Source: Spiroplasma endosymbiont of Amphimallon solstitiale
GTDB taxonomy: Bacteria; Bacillota_I; Bacilli_A; Mycoplasmatales; VBWQ01
DNA length: 64,000 nt
Direction of reading: 5' to 3'
Assembly (NCBI RefSeq): GCF_964030965.1
Contig: NZ_OZ034999.1
Coordinates: 1,736,001 to 1,800,000 of the forward strand
Positions within the stretch are counted from its first letter, which is position 1, and each line of letters starts with the position of its first letter. Position numbers and translations under genes: made by a program. The notes below the pieces were generated by a model. The model ran no database searches, was not told the DNA's origin, and saw only the letters and a program-made list of their open reading frames with translations. Shown one piece after another: positions 33,261-43,567 of this stretch.

Positions 33261-33568
33261 ATGAAAAATATTTTAAAAAAAATAAAATTTAAAGAAAAAA
33301 AACATGATTAATAGTTATTAGTTTTATTTATTTAATTATATCAATTTATTATTTAGGAACCTTAATCTATTGAGATAAATTTTATGATAATGTAAGTATT
33401 ATTACTGATGATATGACTAAATATTTTAGTAGTGGAAGAATGTTTTTAATTAAAATGTTATCTTTATGGTTTGTGGTTTCTGTTGGCTTTTTTATAGGTT
33501 GAGTAATTTTAAAAGTTACAAAAAATAAGATAAAATCTAAACAAAATAATATTTCCCCACAATCTTAA
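33261..33568 (+). pseudogene. small two-span membrane protein, frameshifted at an A8 run
   Basis: ATG 33261 begins MKNILKKIKFKE and enters a run of eight A. In the present frame it stops four codons later. A one-base shift gives a good frame: TWLIVISFIYLIISIYYLG (first membrane helix), a ~30-residue outside loop with DKFYDNVSIITDD, a second helix (LWFVVSVGFFIGWVIL), and a Lys/Asn-rich tail ending at TAA 33566-33568. It may be broken, or need slippage in the A8 run. After reversing the inversion it follows the phage B tail gene and would be a holin-like candidate. Confidence 0.5.
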
Positions 33569-33657
33569 AATAATGTATAATTAAATCACTTACTTATGTA
33601 AGTATATGATATAAAAAAGTTCTCAAACTTATGTAGTTGTTAGGTTGGCACCTAATT

Positions 33658-33687
33658 AAAAAGTTACCATTTAGGTAACTTTTTTTA
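33658..33687 (+). terminator. strong intrinsic terminator
   Basis: AAGTTACC and GGTAACTT form an 8-bp stem around ATTTA, followed by TTTTTATTTT. A second small hairpin, TTAGGT/ACCTAA, lies just upstream (33640-33656). It closes the phage B late transcript next to the IS256 copy. Confidence 0.8.
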
Positions 33688-33695
33688 TTTTAAAA

Positions 33696-35069
33696 GGCAA
33701 TGTTTAGTAATCTGTGTAACTTACAAAAATAACTATGTTTAATTAATTCTAGTAAATATAATTAAATGACTAGAAAGAGTGAGTTACAGATGGCTAAAAA
33801 ACAAAATATTAATAATAATGATCCAATATCAAAAGCAGTAGATTTATTATTAGAAAATACTGAAGATTTAACAACAGTTTTTAAAGAAGGGGGTTTATAT
33901 AAAGAATTAACAAAACGTTTAGTTGAAAAAATGTTGAATTCTGAAATGCAAAATTATTTAGGATATGAAAAAAATCAACATAGTAATACTGAAAATGCTC
34001 GTAATGGTACAAGTTCAAAAAAATTAATAACTCAACAAGGTAAAATTGAGATTGATGTACCAAGAGATCGCAATAGTGATTTTACTCCTGTAATAGTTGC
34101 AAAAAGACAGTGAAGATTTGATGGTTTTGATCAACAAGTGCTTTCACTATATGCAAAAGGTATGACTCTATCTGACATTAGAATGCAGTTACAAGAGTTA
34201 TATCATGGTGCTGATATTAGTGAAAGTGTTATTAGTCAAATTACTGATGATGTTATTGATGATGTCAAAACATGACAAAATCGACCATTAGAAAGCGTTT
34301 ATCCGATTGTTTATTTTGATTGTATAGTAGTTAAAGTTCGACAAGATAAACGGATTATTAACAAATCAGTTTATATAGCATTAGGAGTTGATTTAGAAGG
34401 TAAAAAAGATGTTTTAGGCTTATGAATTAGTGAAAATGAAGGTGCTAAATTTTGATTAGCTAATTTCACAGAAATGAAAAATCGAGGCTTAAATGATATT
34501 TTGATTGCTTGTAGTGATAATTTAACAGGCATGTCAGAAGCAATACAAGCAGTTTATCCTAAAACAGAACATCAATTATGCATTGTTCATCAAATTCGAA
34601 ATAGTTTAAAATATGTTTCATACAAACATCGAAAAACTCTAGTTACAGATTTAAAACCAATTTATAGTGCATGTAGTGAAGAACAAGCAATGCAAGCTTT
34701 AGAATCATTTGAAAGTAAATGAAATAAACAATATCCCCAAATTGCTAAATCTTGATATAAAAATTGAGAAAATTTGATGATTTTTATTAGTTATCCTGCA
34801 GAAATCAAAAGAGTAATTTATACAACAAATGCTATTGAATCTGTTAATAGTCAATTACGAAAAGTTATTAGAAACAAAAAAGCTTTTCCTAATGATATGT
34901 CAGTTTTTAAAATATTTTATTTAGCAATTGAAAATATAACAAAAAAATGAACATTGCCTATTCAAAATTGAAATACAGCAATTGCTCATTTTATGATAAA
35001 ATTTGAAGACAGAATTAATCTGAACTAGTACTTTGTAAAACAAAGATACACAGATTTCTAAAAAGCCTC
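33696..35069 (+). mobile_element. IS256-type insertion sequence, copy 2 (1374 bp)
   Basis: Starts GGCAATGTTTAGTAATCTGT and ends with the inverted end CTAAAAAGCCTC. Left flank is TTTTAAAA, right flank AATTTTCA, so no duplication pair at this locus. AATTTTCA is the reverse complement of TGAAAATT beside copy 1. The element sits at the right boundary of the inverted segment. Confidence 0.92.
33766..35028 (+). CDS. IS256-family transposase (copy 2)
   Basis: Full 420-residue frame with D185, D251 and E358 as in copy 1. Residue 116 is TGA (Trp) where the other two copies have CGA (Arg), in the context VAKRQ-x-RFDG. That position lies between the DNA-binding and catalytic domains, so activity may be reduced. 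Otherwise it agrees with copy 3. Confidence 0.93.
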
Positions 35070-35740
35070 AATTTTCAATTTGAATAATGAAATAATTTAA
35101 AAATATTATTATCAAATACTGATTTAATTTGTTCATTATTTTCTTTCATTAAATTTAAATTAAAAGGTACAATTTTATTCATATATTCAATAAAATATTG
35201 ATAAATATTATCTGGATTACAACTTCTAATTTTAATAGTTTTTTTAGCATTACCTAATGCAAATGTAATTGCTTGAAATTCTGCTTGACTAAATTCATTT
35301 GCTTCTTCACATCATTCAATTGCTAAATCAAAACCTTTTATTTCACTACGAGAAAGACCTTTAAGTGGTATTCTATCATTACTATTACTATATACACCCA
35401 TAACTCTAATAAATGATTTTGAACCTTTAAAACGAAAATCTGCTTGTTTATTTGGATATTTTAAAGTAAAATCTTTATAATCAAAACCAATATTAATTAA
35501 AGCTTCATCAATTTCTTTTGTTAATTCATTAATATCTTTATTTAATTTTCTAAAACAATATATAGCAATTAATTTATTAACTTTAATTGAAATTGCTATT
35601 AATATTGCTAATTCTTCTGCAATACTATATGTTTTACTTGAATATCTACTTCCACTTAAATTATATTCACTATGAGTAAAATCACTTTTATTTAATAATC
35701 AATAACTAATTTCATGTAAATAAGTAAATTCTTTATTCAT
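35070..35740 (-). pseudogene. terminase large subunit, N-terminal ATPase half (phage B)
   Basis: The start at 35740 follows ACAGGAATAAT. About 223 codons run to the IS256 end. Walker A is G30-S-R-Y-S-S-K-T37 (GSRYSSKTYS), and the Walker B/catalytic region is LAIEWCEEANEF, followed by coupling-motif-type sequence KIRSCNPDN. This is the packaging ATPase that drives DNA into the procapsid. The frame ends HYSNWK at the duplication TGAAAATT; the nuclease half continues at 26656 on the opposite strand. The start lies 5 nt after the stop of the receptor-binding gene. Confidence 0.85.
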
Positions 35741-35744
35741 AATA

Positions 35745-37628
35745 TTATTCCTGTAATTCTTCTAATTTTCATACATTACCTTTTAAATTACCTTTTCCAG
35801 TATAAATAGTAATCCATTTTGCATGTTGAACTGATAAAATTACTATATTAACACTATCATTAAAGGTTTGTATTGGTACACCAGCAATTTTGTTATCCGT
35901 TATAATAAATTCTTGAATAGTATAAACTGGATTATATATACTTCAAGAATAATAAACTCTATAATGTTTATTAACTATAAAATCATAAGTAATTTGTCAA
36001 TTATCTCATTTATTTTTTTCTCTTATTCCTACTTCTTTTCAGTTTGAACCACTTGGACTTGGTGTTGGATTATCTGGTAATTCAATATCTCAACAATTTT
36101 CTTCAACTTCATTTGTTTCTAAACTTTTTGAATTAATTTTTAATTTTGGTGTAACATCAACTTTAATTGTATTTTGTAATTCTTCTAATGAAAGAATAGC
36201 ACCATAATTAATATCTCCACCTTTTAAATATAAACTACAATTAAAACTACTTTCTCTAACAGTTAAAGTTAATATTACATCTTCATCTTTAATTTTAAAT
36301 TTTGCAAGTAAATAATCTCCACCTAAATAATTACCAGTTTTAAATTCTACTTTATGCTTTATATTTGCTTGATTTACTGGTAATCTATCTAATGTTATAA
36401 TTACTCTATATACAGTATTAAAATTAATTTCAAAAGTATCTCATTCACGATTATTTTTACTTTTACTTATTACTTTTCATATTTCTTTATCTTGTTTTTT
36501 ATCAATATTTGCTTTATTTTCATTAATAGCAAGAACAATTTGTTTAGCAACTGTTTGTAAATCTTCATCATTGATATTTTGTTTTTTATCTATTAAATTA
36601 TCAACATATTCTTTATTTGTACCATCAGTTTCAAAAGTAGGTATACCAACATCAATAATACGTTTATCATTTGCACTAATACCTTTATCATCTTTTGAAT
36701 GAATAAAATTAGGATTATCTTTATCAACTTCTCATAATAATTCACCACCACCAATAGCACTAATAACTTTTTCTTCTTGACCTTCTTTACCATCAACTAA
36801 CTGTAAACTATCATTACTAAAATATTTAGTAAATAATTCAAGTGTTGTTAAATTATCAAATGATTTTATACCAGTAGTATCAAATCATAATTCAGTTCCA
36901 ATAATATTTTTAGGATATTTTGGATATATTTTAACTCTTTTATCATTTGTTTTTAGATTTAATATTTCTAAATATCTTGTTAAAGGACTATCTTCACCAC
37001 AATTACTATAAAAATTACTAAAAAAATCATTTCTTTTAGGTAAAACATCTAAATTAAATCCAGTAATATTTGGATATTCTTTAATTTTTCTTAAACAATT
37101 AAATACTTCTGGAACAATAAAATAAGGGTCAGTAGGATTAGTTTCACTATAAGTCATACCACCTTGACTAATACTTGATTGACCACGAATATAATTACTA
37201 TCTTTTGTTAATAAAAATCTAACATAATATGCAGTTGCAGTTTGTATTTCATCAGTAAATTCTTTTAATTATGTAGAAAAGTATGGATGACCAAAAATTA
37301 TTCATCAATTTACACTTAAAATATTATTTTTAATTAAAAATTTGTTAAAAGTAACATTATTTAGTGTAAAAATTCTCTAAAAATAACACTTTATCATGTA
37401 TCATTACTTTTCTACAAAATTAAAGGTAAATTCTGTTAATGTAGTTTCTGGTCATTTTTTTGAAATAGAATGTCCACTTAAATAATCAATATTATTACTT
37501 GCAACTGAAATAGCAAATCAAATTTCATTATCTGGTGTTGTAGTATCATCAAATTCTAATTTATTAAAACCTTTTCAATTTTTAAATTCTTCAATTGTAA
37601 TAAACATTAATGGGTCTTTAATAGCCAT
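35745..37628 (-). pseudogene. adaptor-like domain fused to receptor-binding protein (phage B), interrupted by MITE
   Basis: Start at 37628 with AAGGAGTAAATTATT. Without the MITE and one duplication it is 571 codons. Residues about 1-90 (FITIEEFKNWKG, NEIWFAISVASNNIDYLSGH) look like a head-tail adaptor (gp6/gp15-type) domain, an unusual fusion partner. A middle shaft with NKEYVDNLIDKKQ follows. From AINENKANIDKKQDKE to the end (about 260 residues) it is almost identical to the phage A fibre (3878-6181). TerL follows. The MITE stops the frame near residue 72. Confidence 0.65.
37263..37425 (-). mobile_element. MITE copy 7 (163 bp)
   Basis: TTTTAATTATGTAG left, CTACAAAATTAAAG right. The duplication GTAAATTC lies at 37255-37262 and 37426-37433. 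In the phage B adaptor/receptor-binding gene. Confidence 0.93.
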
Positions 37629-37671
37629 AATAATTTACTCCTTAATGTAAAATAAAGGGTATTTAAACCCT

Positions 37672-38193
37672 TTAAAATTTAGCTTTAGTTACTTTTTTCT
37701 TATCTTTTTCAGATAATTCTTTTAATTATGTAGAAAAGTATGGATGACCAAAAATTATTCATCAATTTACACTTAAAATATTATTTTTAATTAAAAATTT
37801 GTTAAAAGTAACATTATTTAGTGTAAAAATTCTCTAAAAATAACACTTTATCATGTATCATTACTTTTCTACAAAATTAAAGGATAATTCTTTTCTAGAA
37901 GCTCTTTTACTAATAATATGATTTTCAATTAATTCTTCTTTTTCTTCATCATTATTAAAACTATCTAAAGACTTAGCAATTGATGTAGTTTCTAATTGTA
38001 ATTGAGAATTTATTTGTTTAATATTATTTGTAATATAATTAATTAATTTTTCTTGTTTTAATTCTTTTGCTAAATTTGATTGTTTTGATTTTTTAATAAA
38101 TTTTGATAAAAATAATAAAACAATAGTAACAATTACTCCACTAGCAACTGCTCCACTTAATACTGCTGATATTACTGTTGTAGATAAATTCAT
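37672..38193 (-). pseudogene. membrane-anchored coiled-coil phage protein, interrupted by MITE
   Basis: Restored frame is 117 codons. An N-terminal membrane helix (AVASGVIVTIVLLFLSKF, about residues 15-32) is followed by a basic stretch and a Gln/Asn/Glu-rich helical domain, ending EKDKKKVTKAKF. The start is 4 nt from the stop of the previous gene. The MITE near residue 103 would remove only the last ~14 residues and add FNFVEK, so the product may still work. Function unknown; possibly a holin or spanin-like phage protein. Confidence 0.5.
37720..37882 (-). mobile_element. MITE copy 8 (163 bp)
   Basis: TTTTAATTATGTAG left, CTACAAAATTAAAG right. The duplication GATAATTC lies at 37712-37719 and 37883-37890. 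Confidence 0.93.
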
Positions 38194-38196
38194 TTT

Positions 38197-38847
38197 TTAT
38201 TCCACCTTTTCTTTTTTTATTTTTCTTATTTCTTTTTCTATTTTTGGTAAATATCAAATAATAATTAATATTAAAATTGGTATTATTTTAATTATTAAAT
38301 TTAATATAAATTTAATTCTTGGTGGTGCTTTATTTGGTAAATGATGTAATCCAAATCCACCAATACTAGGTATAATTGTTAATCAAATAGCATTACCTCA
38401 ATTATGTTTTCAATCTACATGTTCCATACCTAATTTAGTAAATGATAATCAATTAGGTAATATTATTGTTTGTGGTAATGTACTTCATAATGTAATAATT
38501 AAAGATATTAATATAAATGATAATAAATTAATTGAATCTAACTGTTTTTTTCTTAATTTTTGAATATCATTTAATAAACTAAAATCATATATTTTTCCTT
38601 TAATTTTGTAGAAAAGTAATGATACATGATAAAGTGTTATTTTTAGAGAATTTTTACACTAAATAATGTTACTTTTAACAAATTTTTAATTAAAAATAAT
38701 ATTTTAAGTGTAAATTGATGAATAATTTTTGGTCATCCATACTTTTCTACATAATTAAAATATTTTTCTATCTTTAATATAATCTCTTCTACCGCGAGTA
38801 AAAGGAATTAAATAACTAGTTTTTCACTCTGGTTTTTGAATTTCCAT
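38197..38847 (-). pseudogene. multi-span membrane protein (phage B), interrupted by MITE
   Basis: Start at 38847 with AAGTAGGTGGTTAA. The restored frame is 160 codons. A basic N-terminus (LIPFTRGRRDYIKDRKI) is followed by three hydrophobic helices: LLSFILISLIITLW, AIWLTIIPSIGGFGL, and ILNLIIKIIPILILIIIWYL. The C-terminus is Lys/Glu-rich. The MITE is near codon 29 and gives an immediate stop, so it is probably inactive. Membrane proteins between fibre and internal genes suggest roles in lysis or ejection. Confidence 0.5.
38598..38760 (+). mobile_element. MITE copy 9 (163 bp)
   Basis: CTTTAATTTTGTAG left, ACATAATTAAAA right. The duplication TATTTTTC lies at 38590-38597 and 38761-38768. It is one of the two insertions where the entry frame gives an immediate TAA. 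Confidence 0.93.
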
Positions 38848-38855
38848 TTAACCAC

Positions 38856-39767
38856 CTACTTTCATGTTTTATAAAAATTAGAATTTTGTTTAATTTTTAT
38901 ATATTTTCTTGTATGTAAAGAATTTTTTAATAATTGTTTTCTTTCATATCTTCATTGATTACTTCCTATTTCATTTTTTGATAAACTTTTATATTCTTTT
39001 AATTTAAAAAAACCTTTTTCTAATCTATTAATAAAATGCATAGTTTTTTGAACATTAATATTATTAGGATAAATTACACTAGTATCTTGAGAACCATAAT
39101 ATTTACCTTTTTTTGCTAATTCACTTTTAACATATTTTCTTAATTGACTTGGTAATCATTTTCTATTTCAAAATTTTCAAAATATTGTTCCAGCACCAGA
39201 ACCATTTTTACCTTTTGCTTGTGTCATTAATATTCATATTTCTTGTGGAAATGCTGGATAAGTATAAGGACCATATCATAATTGTCTTTTATCATTATCA
39301 CTTTGAAATAATGTTGTTAAAGTCCCAATTTTTAAATTTTTATTATCAACAATAAATCTTCCTTTTTTAAATCATGAACTTGATAATACTTCTCATGCAT
39401 TATCTGGGATTTCTTCTTCATTTTCTTTAAATAAATTATCAAATTTATTTACATAATTTTTAACTGTTCTAATTTCTGTTGGCATAATAGAATTTTTAAA
39501 ACTATTTATTGGATTTTTAAATTTATTAATTTCATTTTGTAATATAGATAATTCACTTGGTTTTAATATACTTGTTAATTTTTTAAGTATATTTGGATTA
39601 AAAACACTATATGGTTGATGTATTTCTTTTTCACTAATATTTTCACTATCAAATACTGCTTTTAATGATTGATTTTTATAATAAGTTTTTAAAGCATTTA
39701 TTAATGCTAATTTAATATCATTAGTTGCTAAAGCATAATATATTCATTCAATAATTAAAGGGTTCAT
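38856..39767 (-). CDS. phage B protein with glycine-rich catalytic-like domain, 303 aa
   Basis: The ATG overlaps the stop of the preceding gene (TAATG), so they are translationally coupled. The N-terminal ~120 residues are helical; the second half contains LWYGPYTYPAFPQEIWILMT and KGKNGSGAGTIFWKFWNRKW, then a basic helical C-terminus. Several TGA=Trp codons are present. No insertion breaks it, making it one of the few intact phage B genes. Its place downstream of the capsid genes suggests a virion or internal protein. No family is recognised. Confidence 0.5.
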
Positions 39768-40583
39768 TATAAACTCATGTGATTATAATCTCAATTTAAT
39801 GAAGCATTATCTAAAATTACATCACTCATATTAGTTCCATATTGACTACTGGTTTCACTATTAATAGTAAATCTATTATCATTAATTAATCTTGCAGTTT
39901 CATTTGTAAATGAAGTTTCTTGCAATTCTCTATCATGTGTAGTTTCAATAGGTAGTAAATTATGGATAATTTCAGAAGCACCAGCAATTATGGTAGGTAC
40001 TGCATAAGCATTATTAAAATCATTATTTATACCCATTGCTACACCACTTGAAATTAAACATCCACCAGTAGCCATATTACAAATCTTTCTTATTGCTTCA
40101 AATTTATTAGGTATTAATTCTAGAATTCCATTAATAAGATTTGAAATACCATAAGCATTTAATGAAATATAAGTATCTCAATCCATTAAATGATTATTAG
40201 TAGTATTAGTAGTACTTAATAATAAATCTGGTGGAAATGGGTCAACAGTTGTTGTAGTTATTGGACTTTCTGTTGGATTAGGATTAATGGAAGAGTTAGT
40301 AAACTTACTATAATTTGCTAAACCAATTGTTCCTAAACCTAGTAATATTTTTTTACTACTATTAATTAATTTAGTTTTATTACTTGGTCTTTGATTTAAA
40401 TTTCATATATCTAAACCTAATTTTTTACCAAATAATAAACTATTAATTGAACCTAATACTGGATTTGCAATTACTTGACCATAATAAGCACTTGTACCAA
40501 TCATTGCTGATAATGGACTAATTGAAGAACGAATGATTTTTAATAAAGTATAATTATTTAATTGTATATTCTCAGAAATTGGC

Positions 40584-41957
40584 GAGGCTTTTTAGAAATC
40601 TGTGTATCTTTGTTTTACAAAGTACTAGTTCAGATTAATTCTGTCTTCAAATTTTATCATAAAATGAGCAATTGCTGTATTTCAATTTTGAATAGGCAAT
40701 GTTCATTTTTTTGTTATATTTTCAATTGCTAAATAAAATATTTTAAAAACTGACATATCATTAGGAAAAGCTTTTTTGTTTCTAATAACTTTTCGTAATT
40801 GACTATTAACAGATTCAATAGCATTTGTTGTATAAATTACTCTTTTGATTTCTGCAGGATAACTAATAAAAATCATCAAATTTTCTCAATTTTTATATCA
40901 AGATTTAGCAATTTGGGGATATTGTTTATTTCATTTACTTTCAAATGATTCTAAAGCTTGCATTGCTTGTTCTTCACTACATGCACTATAAATTGGTTTT
41001 AAATCTGTAACTAGAGTTTTTCGATGTTTGTATGAAACATATTTTAAACTATTTCGAATTTGATGAACAATGCATAATTGATGTTCTGTTTTAGGATAAA
41101 CTGCTTGTATTGCTTCTGACATGCCTGTTAAATTATCACTACAAGCAATCAAAATATCATTTAAGCCTCGATTTTTCATTTCTGTGAAATTAGCTAATCA
41201 AAATTTAGCACCTTCATTTTCACTAATTCATAAGCCTAAAACATCTTTTTTACCTTCTAAATCAACTCCTAATGCTATATAAACTGATTTATTAATAATC
41301 CGTTTATCTTGTCGAACTTTAACTACTATACAATCAAAATAAACAATCGGATAAACGCTTTCTAATGGTCGATTTTGTCATGTTTTGACATCATCAATAA
41401 CATCATCAGTAATTTGACTAATAACACTTTCACTAATATCAGCACCATGATATAACTCTTGTAACTGCATTCTAATGTCAGATAGAGTCATACCTTTTGC
41501 ATATAGTGAAAGCACTTGTTGATCAAAACCATCAAATCTTCGCTGTCTTTTTGCAACTATTACAGGAGTAAAATCACTATTGCGATCTCTTGGTACATCA
41601 ATCTCAATTTTACCTTGTTGAGTTATTAATTTTTTTGAACTTGTACCATTACGAGCATTTTCAGTATTACTATGTTGATTTTTTTCATATCCTAAATAAT
41701 TTTGCATTTCAGAATTCAACATTTTTTCAACTAAACGTTTTGTTAATTCTTTATATAAACCCCCTTCTTTAAAAACTGTTGTTAAATCTTCAGTATTTTC
41801 TAATAATAAATCTACTGCTTTTGATATTGGATCATTATTATTAATATTTTGTTTTTTAGCCATCTGTAACTCACTCTTTCTAGTCATTTAATTATATTTA
41901 CTAGAATTAATTAAACATAGTTATTTTTGTAAGTTACACAGATTACTAAACATTGCC
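40584..41957 (-). mobile_element. IS256-type insertion sequence, copy 3 (1374 bp), intact
   Basis: Perfect 8-bp target duplication AAATTGGC at 40576-40583 and 41958-41965. It defines the IS ends as GAGGCTTTTTAG and CTAAACATTGCC and the length as 1374 bp, which the other two copies share. Confidence 0.96.
40625..41887 (-). CDS. IS256-family transposase (copy 3)
   Basis: Complete 420-residue frame with D185, D251 and E358. It has Arg at 116 and Thr at 169 and sits in an IS with intact ends and target duplication. It is the best candidate for the active IS256 copy in the window. Confidence 0.95.
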
Positions 41958-42033
41958 AAATTGGCATTTTTATTTTCTCCTTTTAATAATTGATTAGTTT
42001 TTTTAATTTGAATTCTAACTGTTCCTTGACAAT

Positions 42034-42231
42034 TTATATTATTTCCAACACATATACACATATAGCAAAATTATCATGTACATCACTTACTATAAAATAA
42101 TCATTTCTTAATTTAGGATATTCATCTAATAAAATTGCTCTTAAATCATTACTACTAGTTAAATCTTCTGGTTTTGGTGAATAAATAATAATATGTGCTT
42201 TTTCATCAAAATATTTATAAATATATTCCAT
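42034..42231 (-). CDS. small phage B protein after the capsid gene, possibly frameshifted
   Basis: Starts 3 nt after the capsid stop and gives 65 residues (MEYIYKYFDEKAHIIIY through DVHDNFAICVYVLEII). In another frame the DNA continues as CVGNNINCQGTVRIQIKKTN up to the next start, joining after ...FAIC. A small shift in the ATGTGTATATGTGT stretch would fuse the two into a ~100-residue protein, the size of a head-completion protein. It may be frameshifted or simply end where it does. Confidence 0.5.
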   Translation of the reverse strand: MEYIYKYFDEKAHIIIYSPKPEDLTSSNDLRAILLDEYPKLRNDYFIVSDVHDNFAICVYVLEII

Positions 42232-42233
42232 AA

Positions 42234-43553
42234 TTATTTTTTAGTAAATTCTAAATTTACTACTCCATAATAATCTGTATTATTACCAGTCATAGTAACA
42301 TTTGTTGATGTAATATTACTAAATGTTGCTTTACCTTTTTCATAACCATTATTACCAGCATTTAATATTGCATTTTCTAATTCATCATTAGTAGGAGTTG
42401 CACCAGTCATAGTTATTTTTCCTAAATTTCTATAATAAATAACATCTTCTAAATTTAATTTATTTATATCATCATATAAAGTTGATTGATAAGTTGCATT
42501 TTCATTTTTTGGATTAGTTAAAAAATCTTTTTTTCTTGCTTCTTTAATTTCTTCAACTGTAGACATAGTTGGTCTAATTAAATACATTAAATTTGGTCTA
42601 ATAGCACTTGGTAAAGCAAATAAACATTTACCAATAATTTTAATATTATCTGTATCATTATCTAATTTTTGTCTTATTTTAGTAAATGAAATAGGCATAC
42701 CTCACATATATCTATTAACTACAAATCCATGTGTATTTTTTAAACTATAATCTTTTTCTAAGTGCATTGCTTTTTCAGTATCATGAATAAATTCTTGTTC
42801 TAAATAAAAACTTTCTCAAAATTCCATACCAGCAATTAAACTTGTATATCTTCTACCATATGCTAATGTATCTGCTGAAATTTGACTATAATTTAAAACA
42901 GTAAATGCTTTTGATAAACCTAAATTACTATCAATTCCAGTTGCTCCCATTAAATCTTCTCTATTTGTTCCTACAGTAATATAATTTACTAATTTAATTA
43001 ATTTATTATTTCTTGCTCAAATTTTATAATATGCTTCTTTTGCTTGTTCTGCATTCATATTAATTAAATCTAAAGGTAATACTAATGATTTAGCAATAGC
43101 ATAATCTTGAATACCATTTAAAAATATTAATTCTAAGTTTTCACCTAAATTTCTCATAAAACTTGCTGTTCAATTTGAAACAATTTGTACTGCAATATCT
43201 TTTGGTGCTTTCATAAATCTTTCAATATCAAATTCTGGAATTTCAAAATCAATTGTTAAATATTTATTAATTTCTAATTTAGTTGTATATACTTGACCTT
43301 TTTGTCTTTTAGTTCCATTTTTTCAATCTCATGTTGAACCTCAAAGTACACGAACTGTTGCTCTATAAATCGCTATAGCAACACCAGCCATTTCACCAAT
43401 TTGAGTAGCACTACAAGTTCCACGCATAAACATTGTTGATTTTTCACTTGTTAATTCACCACGTACTTGTGCTTCAAGTACACTTAAAATAGCATTTTCT
43501 GTTGGATTATTACCTTTAATAAAAAATGCTTCAGGTATTTTTATTGCTCCCAT
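42234..43553 (-). CDS. major capsid protein (phage B)
   Basis: A 439-residue protein directly after a scaffold-like gene, with AGAAAGAAGTTTT upstream of the ATG. The N-terminal arm (PTENAILSVLEAQVRGEL) and the regions EIPEFDIERFMKAPKDIAVQ and FLNGIQDYAIAKSLVLPL are typical coat-protein stretches. The last ~75 residues (ITMTGATPTNDELENAILN, NVTMTGNNTDYYGVVNLEF) look like an Ig-like surface domain, as in the phage A coat protein. The frame is intact with several TGA=Trp codons. The two capsid proteins are not alike along their length, so A and B are different phages. Confidence 0.65.
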
Positions 43554-43567
43554 AATAAAACTTCTTT

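Larger units (their letters stand above)
39767..41967 (-). pseudogene. hydrophobic phage B virion protein gene, split by IS256 copy 3
   Basis: ATG at 41967 follows AAAAGGAGAAAATAAAA. Only MPIS is encoded before the IS; removing the 1374-bp IS and one 8-bp duplication restores a 273-codon frame. The N-terminus and middle are Gly/Ala/Leu-rich and hydrophobic (LSAMIGTSAYYGQVIANPVL, KILLGLGTIGLANY, GGCLISSGVAMGINN), followed by a hydrophilic C-terminus. It holds the place of the 565-aa protein of phage A; a membrane-active internal protein is plausible. Confidence 0.55.

Noticed and set aside
33600-33687. Riboswitch or tRNA-like structure before IS256 copy 2
   Set aside because: Only two hairpins are visible, the second a plain terminator; no cloverleaf or known riboswitch core.
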